From NCBI GenBank assembly GCA_038363925.1, contig JAQQWL010000013.1, forward strand, positions 62,001-126,000: 64,000 nt of DNA. Direction: 5' to 3'. The notes beneath the pieces are model-generated. The model was not told the origin of the DNA. It saw only the letters and a list, made by a program, of their open reading frames with translations, and did not search any database. A program made the position numbers and the translations under genes. The stretch's first letter is position 1; every line of letters begins with the position of its first letter. Source of the DNA: Apiospora phragmitis (lineage: Eukaryota > Ascomycota > Sordariomycetes > Amphisphaeriales > Apiosporaceae). Positions 37,017-48,866 of the stretch are shown in pieces.

Positions 37017-38924
37017 ATGGAGAATATCACATCCAACCTGCCTCCTCTGGAGGAGGCTACACCCATGGGCATCTTCCAGGCCCTCCTCGGCCAGTGGGCG
37101 GGGAAGCTAGACGTCACACAAACAAGCTCCATCCTCACATTAACAGCCTTCGCTTTCGGTACCCTGCGGTGGCTGCGGGGGTCCACCAGCAGCGTCGTTG
37201 ACTCATTGCGGGACTACGCCACCATTCGCGTCGTCATTCCTAGTAGCAATGAGATGAGCACATTCGTATCCGAGTGGGTCGACCGGACCATCCTGCCGCG
37301 GAGGTATAACCAGTCGTACCTGTTCCGCGAGGCGGTAGACGACGAGAAGGACGAGGACGGCAACAGCACAGGCCCCATCGTACCCATTATCTTGGAAGAG
37401 GACGAAGAGGAAGAGGACGCAGATTCGGAGTCAGGCTCAGCAGCAGGCGGCGGCGGCGTAGTAGCAAGAAAGGACCGCCAGCAGGCCGACCGGCCCATCG
37501 AGTGCGTGCCGCAATTCAACCGCACTTGGTTCTTCTACCACGGTCGGTTCTTCACCATTAGGCGGGGCAAGAGCAGCAGGAACGACGACGATAGCGACGA
37601 CGAGGGCGATGATGATGAGGCAACCGGCGTTTTCGGCAAGCCGCACAGTCTGACCATTACCTGCGTCAGCCAATCTAGCCAACCAGTTGTTGAATTCCTC
37701 GAGATGTGCCGGGAGCAAGCCAAGGCTGGTCTCAAAAAGAAGCCCCAAATGCGCATCCACGGCCACGATGGCTATCGGTACTGGCGCTTCAAGTCAAAGT
37801 CCCCCGCGCGCCCGCTCTCTTCCATTCACCTTAACAGCGCCATCAAGAAGGATCTCTGTAAGTTGATATCCTCCTTTGCGAACAGACTCGTGAAATATCT
37901 CCATTAACACAAATCTACAGTGGCCGACATTGAGAAGTACCTCAGCCCCGCCACGCGTCGGCGGTACCACCAACGCAACATACCCTATCAGCGCGGCTAT
38001 CTTTTGCACGGCCCGCCCGGCACGGGCAAGTCGACGCTGGCTTCGGTGCTGGCGGGACGCTACGGCCTCAGCCTGTACGTGCTGCAGCTGGTGCACATCG
38101 ACGACGAGGACCTGGAGCGGCTATTCCAGGACCTGCCCTCGCGGTGTATCGTGCTTATGGAGGACATTGACGCCGCGGGCATCGACCGCGACGAAACTGA
38201 CTCGGAGGATTCCGACAATGATAGCGAATCCAACGGCGGCAGTAAGAAGAAGAAAAAGAGCGACAGCAAAAAGGACAACAAGGTAAAGCGCAAGGAGTCT
38301 GCGTGCACGCTCTCTGGGATCCTCAACGTGCTCGACGGCGTGGGGGCGCAGGAGGGCCGCATCGTCATCATGACGACCAATTTCCTCGATGAGCTGGATG
38401 AGGCCCTAGTCCGCCCCGGGCGAATCGACAAGAAGATCTACATCGGGTACATCTCGCGCAAGAGCTCCGAGGAGATGTTCGTCCGTATGTTCCGGCCGAT
38501 GAGAAGCGACAAGAAGAGCAAGGCCAGCAAACCCAACTCTACAATATCCACATCGAACAAATCCGTTAAAGACGGCTACAAAAGGTTGTCCGAGAAATCA
38601 GAGACAGGCTCCGACAAGGACGCAGACGCAGAGGAGGTCTGCCGGTGCGACAAGTGCCAGGCAACCACCATACCCACACTGGCGGCCGAGTTCGCGCAGC
38701 TGGTGCCTGAGAACAGCATCACGCCCTCGGAGCTGCAGGGCTTCTTCCAGGTGCACCTCGACTGCCCCGTCAAGGCCGTCGACAAGTTCACCGGTTGGCT
38801 GTGGCAGATGCGCGAAGAGAAGGCGCCGCGGCGGAGGAAGCAGCAGCAGCAGGGCGTCATCAGCCTGCCCAACAGCCCCACGTCCGAGAAGACAGACGAG
38901 GGAGAGCAGGCTGCATCATCATAA
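37017..38924 (+). CDS. BCS1-like AAA ATPase
   Basis: Two exons, 37017–37857 and 37921–38924, join across a canonical intron (GTAAGT…CTACAG) in frame KKDL|LADIEKY, giving about 614 residues. The start is the first in-frame ATG (MENITSN). The N-terminal half has the BCS1-type region, with a short hydrophobic segment (ILTLTAFAFGTLRWL) that may anchor it in a membrane. Exon 2 holds Walker A GPPGTGKST, Walker B CIVLMEDIDAA and an arginine-finger region LVRPGRIDKK. BCS1 is a mitochondrial inner-membrane complex III assembly factor. Filamentous fungi carry many BCS1-like paralogues with unknown tasks, and this one is more likely such a paralogue. Unusual are an acidic low-complexity insert (LEEDEEEEDADSESG), a second acidic run and a Lys/Ser-rich insert between Walker B and the arginine finger. 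Confidence 0.9.
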
Positions 38925-39796
38925 TGATTGTGTTACGACGAACACAAAGCGAAGCGACGGACACAAAGCGAAGCATTGCTAGTAATTTATGTTGCTGATT
39001 TCTCTTGCATATGATTGGATGCACCACATGTACGATTTGGCCACTTTGTTTATACGTAAAGCGTTCGGGTATAGGTTGGGGAACCGGCGAAATGTTTCAG
39101 GAGCATGGTGAGAAGGCATCAAGCAAGCGAGTTGAATTCTTTGTAGCATCCAGGTAGTTAGTACTACTGATACGCTATCATTTTTTGGCGATATTAAATA
39201 CGGTACATACTCTGTATTACATGGCAACCGTTCTTTTACCACGGATTTGTTTTGACACGCATTATTGAGGACAACTTATTTGTGCTCATGAGAGCAACAG
39301 CGCAAGAGCCATACAACTTCCCACGGCCAATGCTAATGTTCCGAGTCATGTCACACTGCCGGAGAGGATGTGAGTGCTTTTGTTAAACTAGGTGCTGATG
39401 CCTGCAAGCCGGATACGGTTTCCGCATTCCATCGTCCCCATCCCGAAGTTGCTGCTTCTTGGAATAGGGGTAGGTGTGGAGTCGGCCGGAAAGGCGCGCG
39501 TGGTGCTTCCACCTGCTGTCGCTGCAGCGGGATGCGCTGGGACAGGGCCGAGTTGCAAGTGTTGCGGGCGTAGTTGTAGTCCCCTATGTAAGTACTTAGT
39601 CTTTGGTGTCTACGTTGTACTTTACCTGGAACATTATATGTGGAGGGTAATTAGTATACTGGGTACGACCCGTGTTCGACTCGGCCTTTCCTTCTTAAAC
39701 AGGCCCAGCAATTAGGAAGTCTAGACTTGCGACTCGTTGTCGAACGTCAGCGTCACCTTGCCGTTATTGTCAGTGGTGCAGTAATTTAGAGTGAAA
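38925..39796. other. Intergenic, downstream of the AAA ATPase gene
   Basis: Shortly after the stop codon, a 14-base direct repeat ACACAAAGCGAAGC occurs at 38942–38955 and 38961–38974. The rest is unremarkable GC-normal sequence. The ORFs at 39370–39715 look non-coding. Confidence 0.45.
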
Positions 39797-40119
39797 TTAT
39801 AGGGGACCGAGCCGGACCGCGGCGCGCGGAAAATTATCACAGACAGGTCCAAAGTAGAGCTGACATTCGGGGTTACTGCAGTGACTGATTCCGGTCCCGC
39901 ATACTCCCTGATTAGTAGTCAGCTTGCGCCAGCTCTGGGAGGAAAGTATCTCGTCCTTGTCAAGGGAGGTCCGATATTATAACATGCATAATAAGTACTC
40001 ACCGTAGACGAGCAGTAGAGATTGAGATCGCACATGCAGTTGCCATGCGAAGGAACACATAGCAAGAAAGAGTACGAAAACTGTGAACTGGTTACAAAGA
40101 CGTGTAGGGACTTGTGCAA
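39797..40119 (-). pseudogene. Fragment resembling a CBM18 (hevein-like) chitin-binding module
   Basis: Joining minus-strand 40119–40003 to 39907–39797 across a canonical intron (39908–40002, GTGAGT…AATCAG) gives YCSSTGVCGTGISHC, then SNPECQLYFGPVC. The spacing follows the hevein fold CCSxxGxCGxxxxHC–xxCQxxFGxC, with the first cysteine of CCS replaced by Tyr. The frame then ends at TAA 39797–39799. The upstream part has extra cysteines (LCVPSHGNCMC) but no clean signal peptide or start. It may be one exon of a secreted chitin-binding protein, or a decayed remnant. No neighbouring catalytic domain is visible. Confidence 0.35.
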
Positions 40120-40325
40120 CGGAAACGAATTCGCCGAAGCCCATGATCAAGTATTTCAGCGGAAGGTTATAAGGCCTAATAACAGCTGGTTCTTTCACTG
40201 AACCGGGAACTTACTCACTTGGTCAATAGGCTGGCCTGTCCACGTTGGCGGAGTGGTAAGTCGAAGGGAAGGGAGAAAACCCCGGTCCGGGGGAAGGGGG
40301 ACGCCCCTCCTCGGACACCGTGATA

Positions 40326-40381
40326 GCCTGCTCTTCCATATTAACAATGCCTGCTCTTGCATATTAACAACGCCTGCTCTT
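40326..40381. repeat. Small tandem repeat, 23-base unit
   Basis: Two nearly identical 23-base units (GCCTGCTCTTCCATATTAAC plus three bases) followed by a partial third unit, GCCTGCTCTT. No function is evident. Confidence 0.8.
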
Positions 40382-40587
40382 GAGACGGGCTTGCTACTTG
40401 ACCCCCTAGCAGATAGAGATTTAGGCTGACACATAGGGCTGAATCAGTCCTTATTGTCATTTCTGTCACCGAAACCGAATCGACGAGTAGCTCACACGCA
40501 TGTGGCGTTGTTGTTAGCTGAACACCATTCCTGGTTCAACCACCAGCGGCTGTTCTTTCTCTTTGACAGCAATGACCAGCAAATATG

Positions 40588-42211
40588 CTAAACCAGAAAT
40601 ACCCATTGCGGCGTTAGATCCCACCCTAAAGCCTCTCCATCCATGATACCGTGCACATAACAGTGGCATACAAGCGTATAATACTGAGAACGCAACTGGT
40701 CTCGTGGGTGGCGTGATGCGCGTAAGATAAAGGGGATATTTCCCCCAAAAGGACATGGACTGCATCGTTGATCTGCATCTCGTGGCAGGTATAGCCAATA
40801 TATCCCTGATAAGTGATGAAAACCGAGGTATCCCGATGGTCCAGATTGCGCATCCTGTCGATCATGTGATCAATGATACCGATATATGCATTAGTACCTC
40901 GTACAGAGCCAACAGACAAGCTGTCTATCCAATCACCGAGGGATTCTGCAAGAACTTTAGAAGGTGTTTGTGGCGATGTTACAGGCATGGGTTGTAAGGC
41001 CACGACCCTGTCAACTAATAAGCCGAGGATAGCAAGTATTCCGTCGCAGGTGTGCGAATCTGGGCTCTCGTGTTTTTTGCCGCGAATCTCTCATCATACT
41101 CATCGATAAGGCCTACCTCTCCGCCGGGCATGTTATCCTCCTGCATATAGCACCAGTAGGGGACCCATGAAGGTAGAGACGGATCCACTGGAGTATCGAC
41201 CACACATGCCAATGCCTTGAGATTGCCATGCAACCTGATCAGGCACAGCATCAATTCAGTCGATACTTCGGCGGTGTTTTTGCTATAGTCAACCTCCATG
41301 CATCGAGCGATCGGCGGGAACAGCCCGAGCACAGCATATATCTTGTCTCGCGAATCGGTAGCTTGGCGTGCTTTGCATGAGAATAAGGCATGGACGATGT
41401 TACGCTAGTATGCAAATTCTCGAAGATGCGCGATTGCCATGACCCAGATGCTAAGGCAGTCCAGTATAGGATTCACAGGGCTATAACGTGACTCTTGCCG
41501 GTTTGTCGTCGCCCGATATTCGTTGTAATTGTCCTGTGCTCTGTATATGGCTGCCAATGTGATTTCTGATGAGCCACAGACGAAGCTCACATCATCTGGC
41601 AGCACCGCTTCTTGCAATGTCCACATCCGGTTCCACCATGACAGCGAGAGGAGCATTTGCAAGGAGCTTACACAACTGGATATCTCGGGCCTCCTCATGA
41701 GCTCATAATCAACTTGGGTCATACTCTCCGAGTCGGGATCGCCTGCCAACCGATGCAGCCAATCGAATGCTTCTATGGCGTTGGCTTCAGGTAATGCGTT
41801 CTCCAGCCAGCCTCGATTTGCTTCCCCCAAGTCGGGGAGCAGTCCAGAGTGCTCGCCAAGCCATAGTATCCCTCTCGATGCAACAGAGTAGACCTTTCCC
41901 ATCAGCGAGACTTAACGAGATTTCTCCTCCAGATCGGCCTGATTGATACATAGAGCGTCTGCCCAGAGGCAGCGGCTGAATTGCTTGTGTCGTAAGCGCC
42001 GTAGGGCGGTAAAGAGGTTGATTGTCACGGTGATTGCATGCCCGTTGAGCAAGACGGCCCTGGTAACAGAAGGGTCGCCCCATGCGTAAGACAGCGATTC
42101 GAAGATTGGAATGTCACTGATGTAAACAATCGATGTCGTGCAAGAGACTGGGTCTTCCCATGAGCCCGGTAAGAGATGGAGAAGGCGTATCTGCTCCCGT
42201 TCTGTGTCCAA
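40588..42211 (-). pseudogene. HET-domain (heterokaryon incompatibility) protein, broken
   Basis: The minus strand gives a HET domain: IRLLHLLPG, FESLSYAWGD, LWADALCINQADLEEKS, ILWLGEH, WWNRMWTLQEAVLP, DKIYAVLGL. A C-terminal region follows (GYIGYTCHE, then YVHGIMDGEALGW) and a stop at 40588–40590. Four lesions break it. TAA at 41912–41914 and TAG just before 41400 both stand where Gln fits the family. A frameshift near 41050 links RTPATE to GLLVDRVVAL, and another near 40740 in a G run links HVLLG to GNIPFILR. The true start is unclear; the first supported residues (LDTEREQIRLL) lie near 42211. HET proteins trigger cell death after fusion of unlike hyphae; this allele should be null. Confidence 0.85.
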
Positions 42212-45200
42212 GGGGGTGGGTATATGCGGGCGGCAATCTGGCTTGTAACTGGCTCCCGCTCATTGCGACAAGACAGTGCTATATGGCCTTGGAAATCGGC
42301 GTTGGTATGCCACGTAAGGGGCCCAGAGGGGCATTACCAATTGTGATCCTCGTCCTGAACGATCAAAAGCGCTGCTGTCCGACGTAGCACATGGCCAAAT
42401 CTGAGCTACAGGAAGCGGAGGGACCCGATAAAGAGAGGTTGTTGACCATTGGCCCGAAACGGGGTTCACGGGATTATGTAATTCTAGAGATGGGGACGGC
42501 AAACTGCAAACGCCGCTTTCCCGCATGGGAAACGAGCGTGGAGGGCGGACACAGATCCCGCATTGCGCATTGCGCATTGCGCACCGAATATCCCTGGATA
42601 GCTCGATAAGCGGCGCCATCATTTAGTGAGATTATGATCGTTCCTACAACCGGTGCGCCGGTCACACAACTACCCCCGCTCGTCTTTTGGCCCTTTTCCT
42701 TTTCCCTTGCCACACATGGCAGAGTTATATGAAGTTCCGCCAGTCACCAACCCGAGGTTATTAATGTGTTGCCTGGACGGATGAAAGGTCTGTGTACTGG
42801 TTTGTTCCATGGGGGTCGTCGTTCGTTTGCTCAACCTTAGTTCGTCGGGGGAGGGGGAATCTCGGGTGATTGTACAGTCGAGATGTCGTCGTCTGTACAA
42901 CAAGCCGTGTTACTACGGTGTCGTTCGAGAATAAGATGTCCTCCCTTGCCATGTACTAGTAAAGCCTTCCCGGACGACGGTCGGACGACATGAGCTTGTC
43001 CCCGGGGAAAAAGAAGAATATTGAAGATTAGACATGAGATAAAAACAGGCATGTGGCTGGTAGGATTGATGCTTAGCCTCCGGCTTCGTGGCACCCACCT
43101 TCTCCCTGTCCCGTATTCGGTTATTGACCCATGAGGGGCCGGATTTTGATTCATACCAGCTACATTATTGCATATTTCCCACAGGTGGTTCGGCTTCAGA
43201 ACTGGCTTGGCAGAAGTGTTATCTACTTCGAGCGGCTAACGATTTGTGCTTGCCGTGCATGGACTCGCAAGCGCCTAAGCCACTGTCCCGATGGCGATTC
43301 CCCCTTAGCCAATCAATTTGGTGCTGACCTGAATTACGCGACGCACATGGGGGGTTTGCTGGGAAGAACTTATTCATGTCTTCGCATTCGCATTAGAGAG
43401 GGAGGCAAGGGCTGGGAGAGAATAGCACGACTTGGGTAGTCAACTGTCTGTCTTTGACGACCAAAGGAGTGAACTGCAGGTTACTCTAATTGCGGCAGCT
43501 CGATTCTAGTTATGCTTGTTTACAAGACACTCCTTCGGCTTGACGTCATTTCTACGGGAACTTGCACATAGGCTGAACGGATCACATACATATGTCCGTG
43601 GGCGGTCATTATTGCAAACGATATTCAATCCGGATTCGTATTGATGACGGCGAATAAATCGAGAATCCAAATCGGCGATAGCTTCGTTTACCAAGCGAAT
43701 GGTAATGCAACACTTTGGCACGCAATCATGGGTTCTGCTGCTGTGGGTTGACATCACTTCCAGCTGCCAGCAACCAGTCTTTCTGGGTGGGTTGCAGCCA
43801 GCGGCCGCAAATGCGCAAAGATCGGCTCCCCGGACATTCCACAAAATACTTCCGATGTCGATACTGTTGCCCTGTCGCAACCCGAACGTCATGTCGGTCG
43901 GTTTTCAGCGACGCATCGAAAGACAAGAAGAAAGACAAAAGGAAGAGGAACGATTCAAGCTTATATCGAACCTTTGACCGAGTTAGCAAAATACGTACAA
44001 GCATTGGCCTGAAAGCAGAAGTAGCCTAGGGTTAAGGATGCTTTTGAGACATCCTACCCGCACCACAAGGGTAGGTATTACATACATACCTATTCGATCG
44101 ACGGTGAGCAGATTCAACGTGGTGTTTCACTCGGCGAACGGGTCGTTACCCATTGATTTTCTATTTTTCTTTTCTTCTTCTGTTCTTCTTTTTCAACGCA
44201 CGGGCTGCAAACTCCGATTTGCCGTTCCGCTCGAAATCAATATCCATGTCCATGTGGCTTGTACCTATTGGAGCTGAGGGGCCTATCAATCTTTTATTTA
44301 CATGCAACAGAACGAGACACCTCGCATGAACGCCTGTCGATCGAAGAAGAGAATTGATCATGGACATCTATCTGCCTCGTAAATAATAAATGTCATCGAA
44401 ATTGGGGGGACCCAGAGCAGTGGAACAGCGGACGGGAATGCGAGAATAGCCATGCCGAAATCTCACTGAGGCTCGGGCTAAAGATCCCAAGAAACGTTGA
44501 ACAAGGGGCCTTGAGCGCCTGTACGACAGCTTAGGGAATAGCTTAGCTGCCTAGCTGCTAGCTGCCCCTTCACAGCCGCTCCACCCCGCGTGCTAGGGGG
44601 ACACAAGCAACAAGCTCCAAGGCCTCCAGGGGCAGGCAGTGCAAGCTAGCAGGAGAGCTTGGATTGTCCCAAATGCCAGGATCCCAGTGGCTGCCCGGAC
44701 GACGCCTGCTAGCTTCTATCCACCACGATGGCCGTCGGTCCAGAACCTGCTGATTCCGCAACTAAAAGGTTCCGTACGCAAGGAGGAGAGTGGTTTGTTG
44801 AATTTAATTGATGTATGACATAAGGCCTGTGTGCGTCTGTCTGCTAGTGAGGGTCTCCATTTCCCATGAGCTTTGTCCTTTTTCGACTTCTTCTGAAAGC
44901 GAATGGGGTTGTATGTACTTCTTTTTCTCTGCTGCACGCTGTTTGTCTTTGTCGCAAGGTGCGTTCAAAGAAGTCCATTCAATCTTTGGCCAGCAGGGAA
45001 TAAACCAAAAAGGGCCAACCAAACACCCCTGGCCCCTTTGCCCCGCGCTTGTTCGAAACTGGATGCGTCGCTGGGGAGACTTGCGGCCCTCCACTCCCCC
45101 TACACCCTCAACCGCCTACGCAGCTCGCACTCTTACGTACCCTCAGCAGGAGCTCCCACAATAGCCGTCTCAAAATTGGTCGCAACATCCCCTTTTACTT

Positions 45201-45757
45201 CACGCACATCGTCCCGACTCTCTTGCTTTTTTGCACATAGAGTTGCATATCCAATACACCAGTATCTTGCGGATCAATCAGCAGACTTTAGTTGCAATAC
45301 GAAACACCGGATCGCCAGCCCTTTTTGGCCGACTACAGGAGCCATCCCGACACGCGAGACTCCGTCTGAACTTGAACGTGCATTATCCCGGCCTACGATC
45401 GGAACATAATAGCCACCCGATTTTCAAGCTTCTGCCTTTTATTTTTGCGTGTTATACCTGCTATAGGGCACGCACTCGCAGACGAAGAGACTCAACTACC
45501 TATTGCCAGTTTCCCGTTGGCTTTGACGCTGTCACCAAAACGCCATTCTTCTTCACTAAGAAGGATACTTTCGACCGGCCGTGCTTATCCGGCGCCGTTT
45601 CTAACCTTGTCTCCTATCTGCTACCGAGAACACTGTTTATACAGAACGTTACACATCGATAAACGAACACTCCCAGGGTCAGCCTTTAAAGGCAAGACCG
45701 CAGCCGGTCCCGACACCCCTTGACTGGCGGCGACCTGTTCGCCCCACGTCGCCCAGC
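42212..45757. other. Long intergenic region with the leader of the NIPA gene
   Basis: No convincing gene was found in 3.5 kb of GC-normal sequence. A 7-base GCATTGC tandem repeat (three units plus part) lies at 42560–42583. The 128-codon minus-strand ORF at 43506–43892 has no recognisable motif and is not called. From about 44900 to 45757 the sequence becomes pyrimidine-rich and CA-rich and ends just before the NIPA start. It is probably promoter and 5' leader. Confidence 0.5.
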
Positions 45758-48135
45758 ATGGACCGCGCAGCGCAGGTCCTCGAGGTCGCCCACAACATCT
45801 ACGCCCGAGCGAACGAGACGGAAGCCGTTGGGGACCCCGAGAAGGCGACACGACCCCCCGTCTACAAGGTCATCGGTATATGCCTGGCCATCGCCTCTGG
45901 TCTGTTCATCGGCTGCTCCTTCGTGCTGAAGAAGGTGGGGTTGCTCAAGGCGAACGAAAAGTACGAGGAGGCCGCTGGCGAGGGATATGGCTACCTGAAG
46001 AACTTCCACTGGTGGGCGGGCATGACGTTGATGATCATAGGCGAGATCTGCAATTTCGTTGCATATGCCTTCACCGATGCGATCCTCGTCACCCCCCTCG
46101 GCGCGCTGTCCGTTGTGATTACCACGGTGCTGTCCGCCATTTTCCTGAAGGAGCGGCTGAGTATGGTGGGCAAGGTCGCCTGTTTTCTCTGCATTGTCGG
46201 CTCGGTGGTCATTGTTATGAATGCCCCGGAGGAGTCTTCCGTGGCCAATATCCAGGAGATGCAACACTTCGTCATCGCCCCCGGGTTTCTCAGCTACGCC
46301 GGTGTCATTCTCGTAGGCTCTGCCATTACCGCATTTGTCGCCGGTCCGAGATGGGGCAAGAAGAATATGCTCGTCTACATCTCAATTTGCAGCTGGGTTG
46401 GGGGGCTCAGCGTTGTTGCGACACAGGGTCTTGGCGCCGCTATTGTGGCCCAGGTACAGGGGACCTCCGGCAGCCAGTTCAAGCACTGGTTCCTCTACGT
46501 GCTTTTTGTTTTCGTCATAGGCACCTTGCTGACTGAGATTATCTTTCTCAATGTAAGACTGTCACTATACCCACGAAGAAGGTTGTAGAGTTGCTAATCT
46601 GCTAACAGAAAGCATTGAACTTATTCAATGCCGCCATGGTGACACCAACTTACTACGTTTATTTCACCAGCACGACCATCATTACCTCGGCTGTGTTGTT
46701 TCAGGGATTCAAGGGCACGGCGTCCTCCATCGTCACGGTCGTCATGGGATTTCTCACTATTTGCTCGGGGGTTGTGTTGTTACAGCTCTCCAAGTCGGCC
46801 AAAGATGTACCCGATACCGCCGTGTTCAAGGGCGACTTGGATCAGATCCACACAATTGCCGAGCAGGAACAGCCAGAGACGGAGCCCAAGGCAGACGCAA
46901 TCCGCGGCGCGGCCGCCATCGTGCGACGGTTTTCCGTCGCCCGCCAGAAAATGGAGGCCGAGGAGTTGAAACGACTGCACGAAGAAAAGGAAAGGGAAAG
47001 GTTGGAGACGGTCAGCGAAGCTGAGCCGGAATACGAATGGGATGGCCTGCGCAGGAGACGAACGACCATCAATAGTCAGATGAGTCGGCGCACTGCGTCA
47101 CCGAACCCATTCACGCCGCACAGAGAGCCTTTCCCTGCTCCGCCGAGAACGCCGCATCTGCCTCTAGGAATGTCATTCATGCCGACAGCGGAAGAAATGG
47201 AGGAGGAAGAACGCAGGCGGCAGGCATCTCCAAGCTTACTATCCAGCATCGCCGGCACTATACGTGGCCGAGGACGTAGTATTATTCTTCCAGGGCACCC
47301 GGATTTCCACGACGACAACCCTTCGAAGAAGGGGCAAAGTCCGATGCATCCAGTACAGCTGAACGACATTGTCATACCGAACCAGAAGCTGGGTGACGAG
47401 GATAGTCCCTACGGCACCACGCGCGAACACGTATACGGTTTACCGGACGGCCTGCGCCACCAGAGAACGGAATACGGCGGTGCTGCCGCTTTAGCCCGCA
47501 CTGCGGCGAGTATTGCGTCGGCCAGCAGCACGGGCCAGAGGATTCACTTCGCCGAGGACGATGCGACCTCACTTGCGCCGCCGACGCCGCCGCCGCACAG
47601 GGATAGCCAATCAGCTCGTCGGCAATTCTCGTTCCAGAATGTTTTCCGTCGGCATCAAGCTGATGGATCGCAGGAACTCCCACGCCACCAAGAGCACGCG
47701 CCGAGCCACCAAAAGCCCCCGAGCCGGTCCGGGATGGGGTCCCGGGGGTACTCGAACCCGCAGGTGAAGAACGCGACCGAGGAGGAGAGGGCAGGCCTGG
47801 TGAAGGGCGACTCGAACTCGCTGCCGGGCCTGCCGCGCTTCCATGACGAGTCCTACGAAGAGGAAGAAACCGATGAGGATCCGGACTCGTACCTCGACGA
47901 CAAGCGGGCCGAGCGGTATGGGCGCGGCATCACGAGTAGCAGCCCGCCCCGTCGCTCTAATAACGATTCGAATCGGGAGCCCGATTATGACGCGGCCAGC
48001 CGGATGAAGTGGGACCATAGCCGCACCAACTCGAGTCAAAGGACGCCTAAAGATTCGCCTGGGTCCGGGTCCAGGCCGCCTGCCAGACCCCGGACACCGC
48101 CAGGTGGAGGGAGAAACACAGGTTCTTTCCGGTAA
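45758..48135 (+). CDS. NIPA-type magnesium transporter with a long cytosolic tail
   Basis: Exons 45758–46552 and 46609–48135 join across a 56-base intron (GTAAGA…GCTAACAG) in frame EIIFLN|KALNLFN, giving 773 residues. The first ~340 residues carry the NIPA (DUF803) fold with about nine membrane segments. Recognisable blocks are GLFIGCSFVLKKVGL, TLMIIGEICNFVAYAF, ILVTPLGALSVV and MVTPTYYVYFTSTTI. NIPA proteins move Mg2+ across plasma or endosomal membranes. The remaining ~430 residues are hydrophilic, Ser/Pro/Glu/Arg-rich and probably disordered. They may serve in regulation or trafficking, as in other filamentous fungal family members. The gene is convergent with the RBR gene to its right. 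Confidence 0.92.
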
Positions 48136-48866
48136 AAATGCCTGGTTCTGGTTGACTGATTAGAGTATATAAATGTTCTGCTTTTTTTTTACGACAACAG
48201 CATACGGATATACAGGCCGCGCACACATACACAGGAAGGACACGAAAAGGAAATAGTGTTGTACAAGTATATAATGACCGTGATGACGAAAGAAAGAGCA
48301 CATGATCAACAGTGTGGGGAGATGGAAGGAGGAACCGCAACAAGGAGTCGCGACGTATCTCCTTTCCACTTTCCCGGTGCGGGCGGATAGGATGGACGCC
48401 CCTTGGTGTATAACAAAGCATTGGGGACTGCTCGGGGTGGCTTATGGTGGCTTTGCGTGCGGTCTGGATACATAGCAGCGAATGGCGTTCCTTGATGGAT
48501 ACGGATAGAGAATAACGTGACTGATGATCATTAATCCTATTTACATATCCCAACGCACATGGGACTAGACAATCTCGTCCTTTCGGTGTGAAGTTTCTCC
48601 TTGGAAAGAACTACGCTCGGTTCCAAATCCGACCCTCGAACTTCATCCACGCGTTAGTTCGAACATGGGACAAGTGATTGGAATACGAATGTATACGACT
48701 CAACGGTCTCGATACGACGATTGCCACCAACTAACATTGGATAAATGGCCAACAGGTTCCCCTACCGATAAAAAACTTGGAAGGAGATTGAAAGGGTGGT
48801 GCAATATCCCCAGATGCGAAGGTTGATGCCGGGGACTACCGTTGTCAAAATCCAAGCCACGGTTTT
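48136..48866. other. Convergent intergenic region (shared 3' ends)
   Basis: About 730 bases between the ends of two facing genes. It includes a poly-T run near 48182 and AT-rich words suitable for polyadenylation on either strand. No coding content is seen. Confidence 0.5.

Noticed and set aside
40326..40381. CRISPR-like array
   Set aside because: Only two and a half contiguous 23-base units without spacers; it is a minisatellite.
43506..43892. 128-codon minus-strand ORF in the long intergenic region
   Set aside because: No recognisable domain or splice partner; competing plus-strand ORFs of similar length overlap it.
45231..45662. 143-codon plus-strand ORF before the NIPA gene
   Set aside because: Lies in the probable leader; low similarity to any protein pattern and overlaps other ORFs in different frames.
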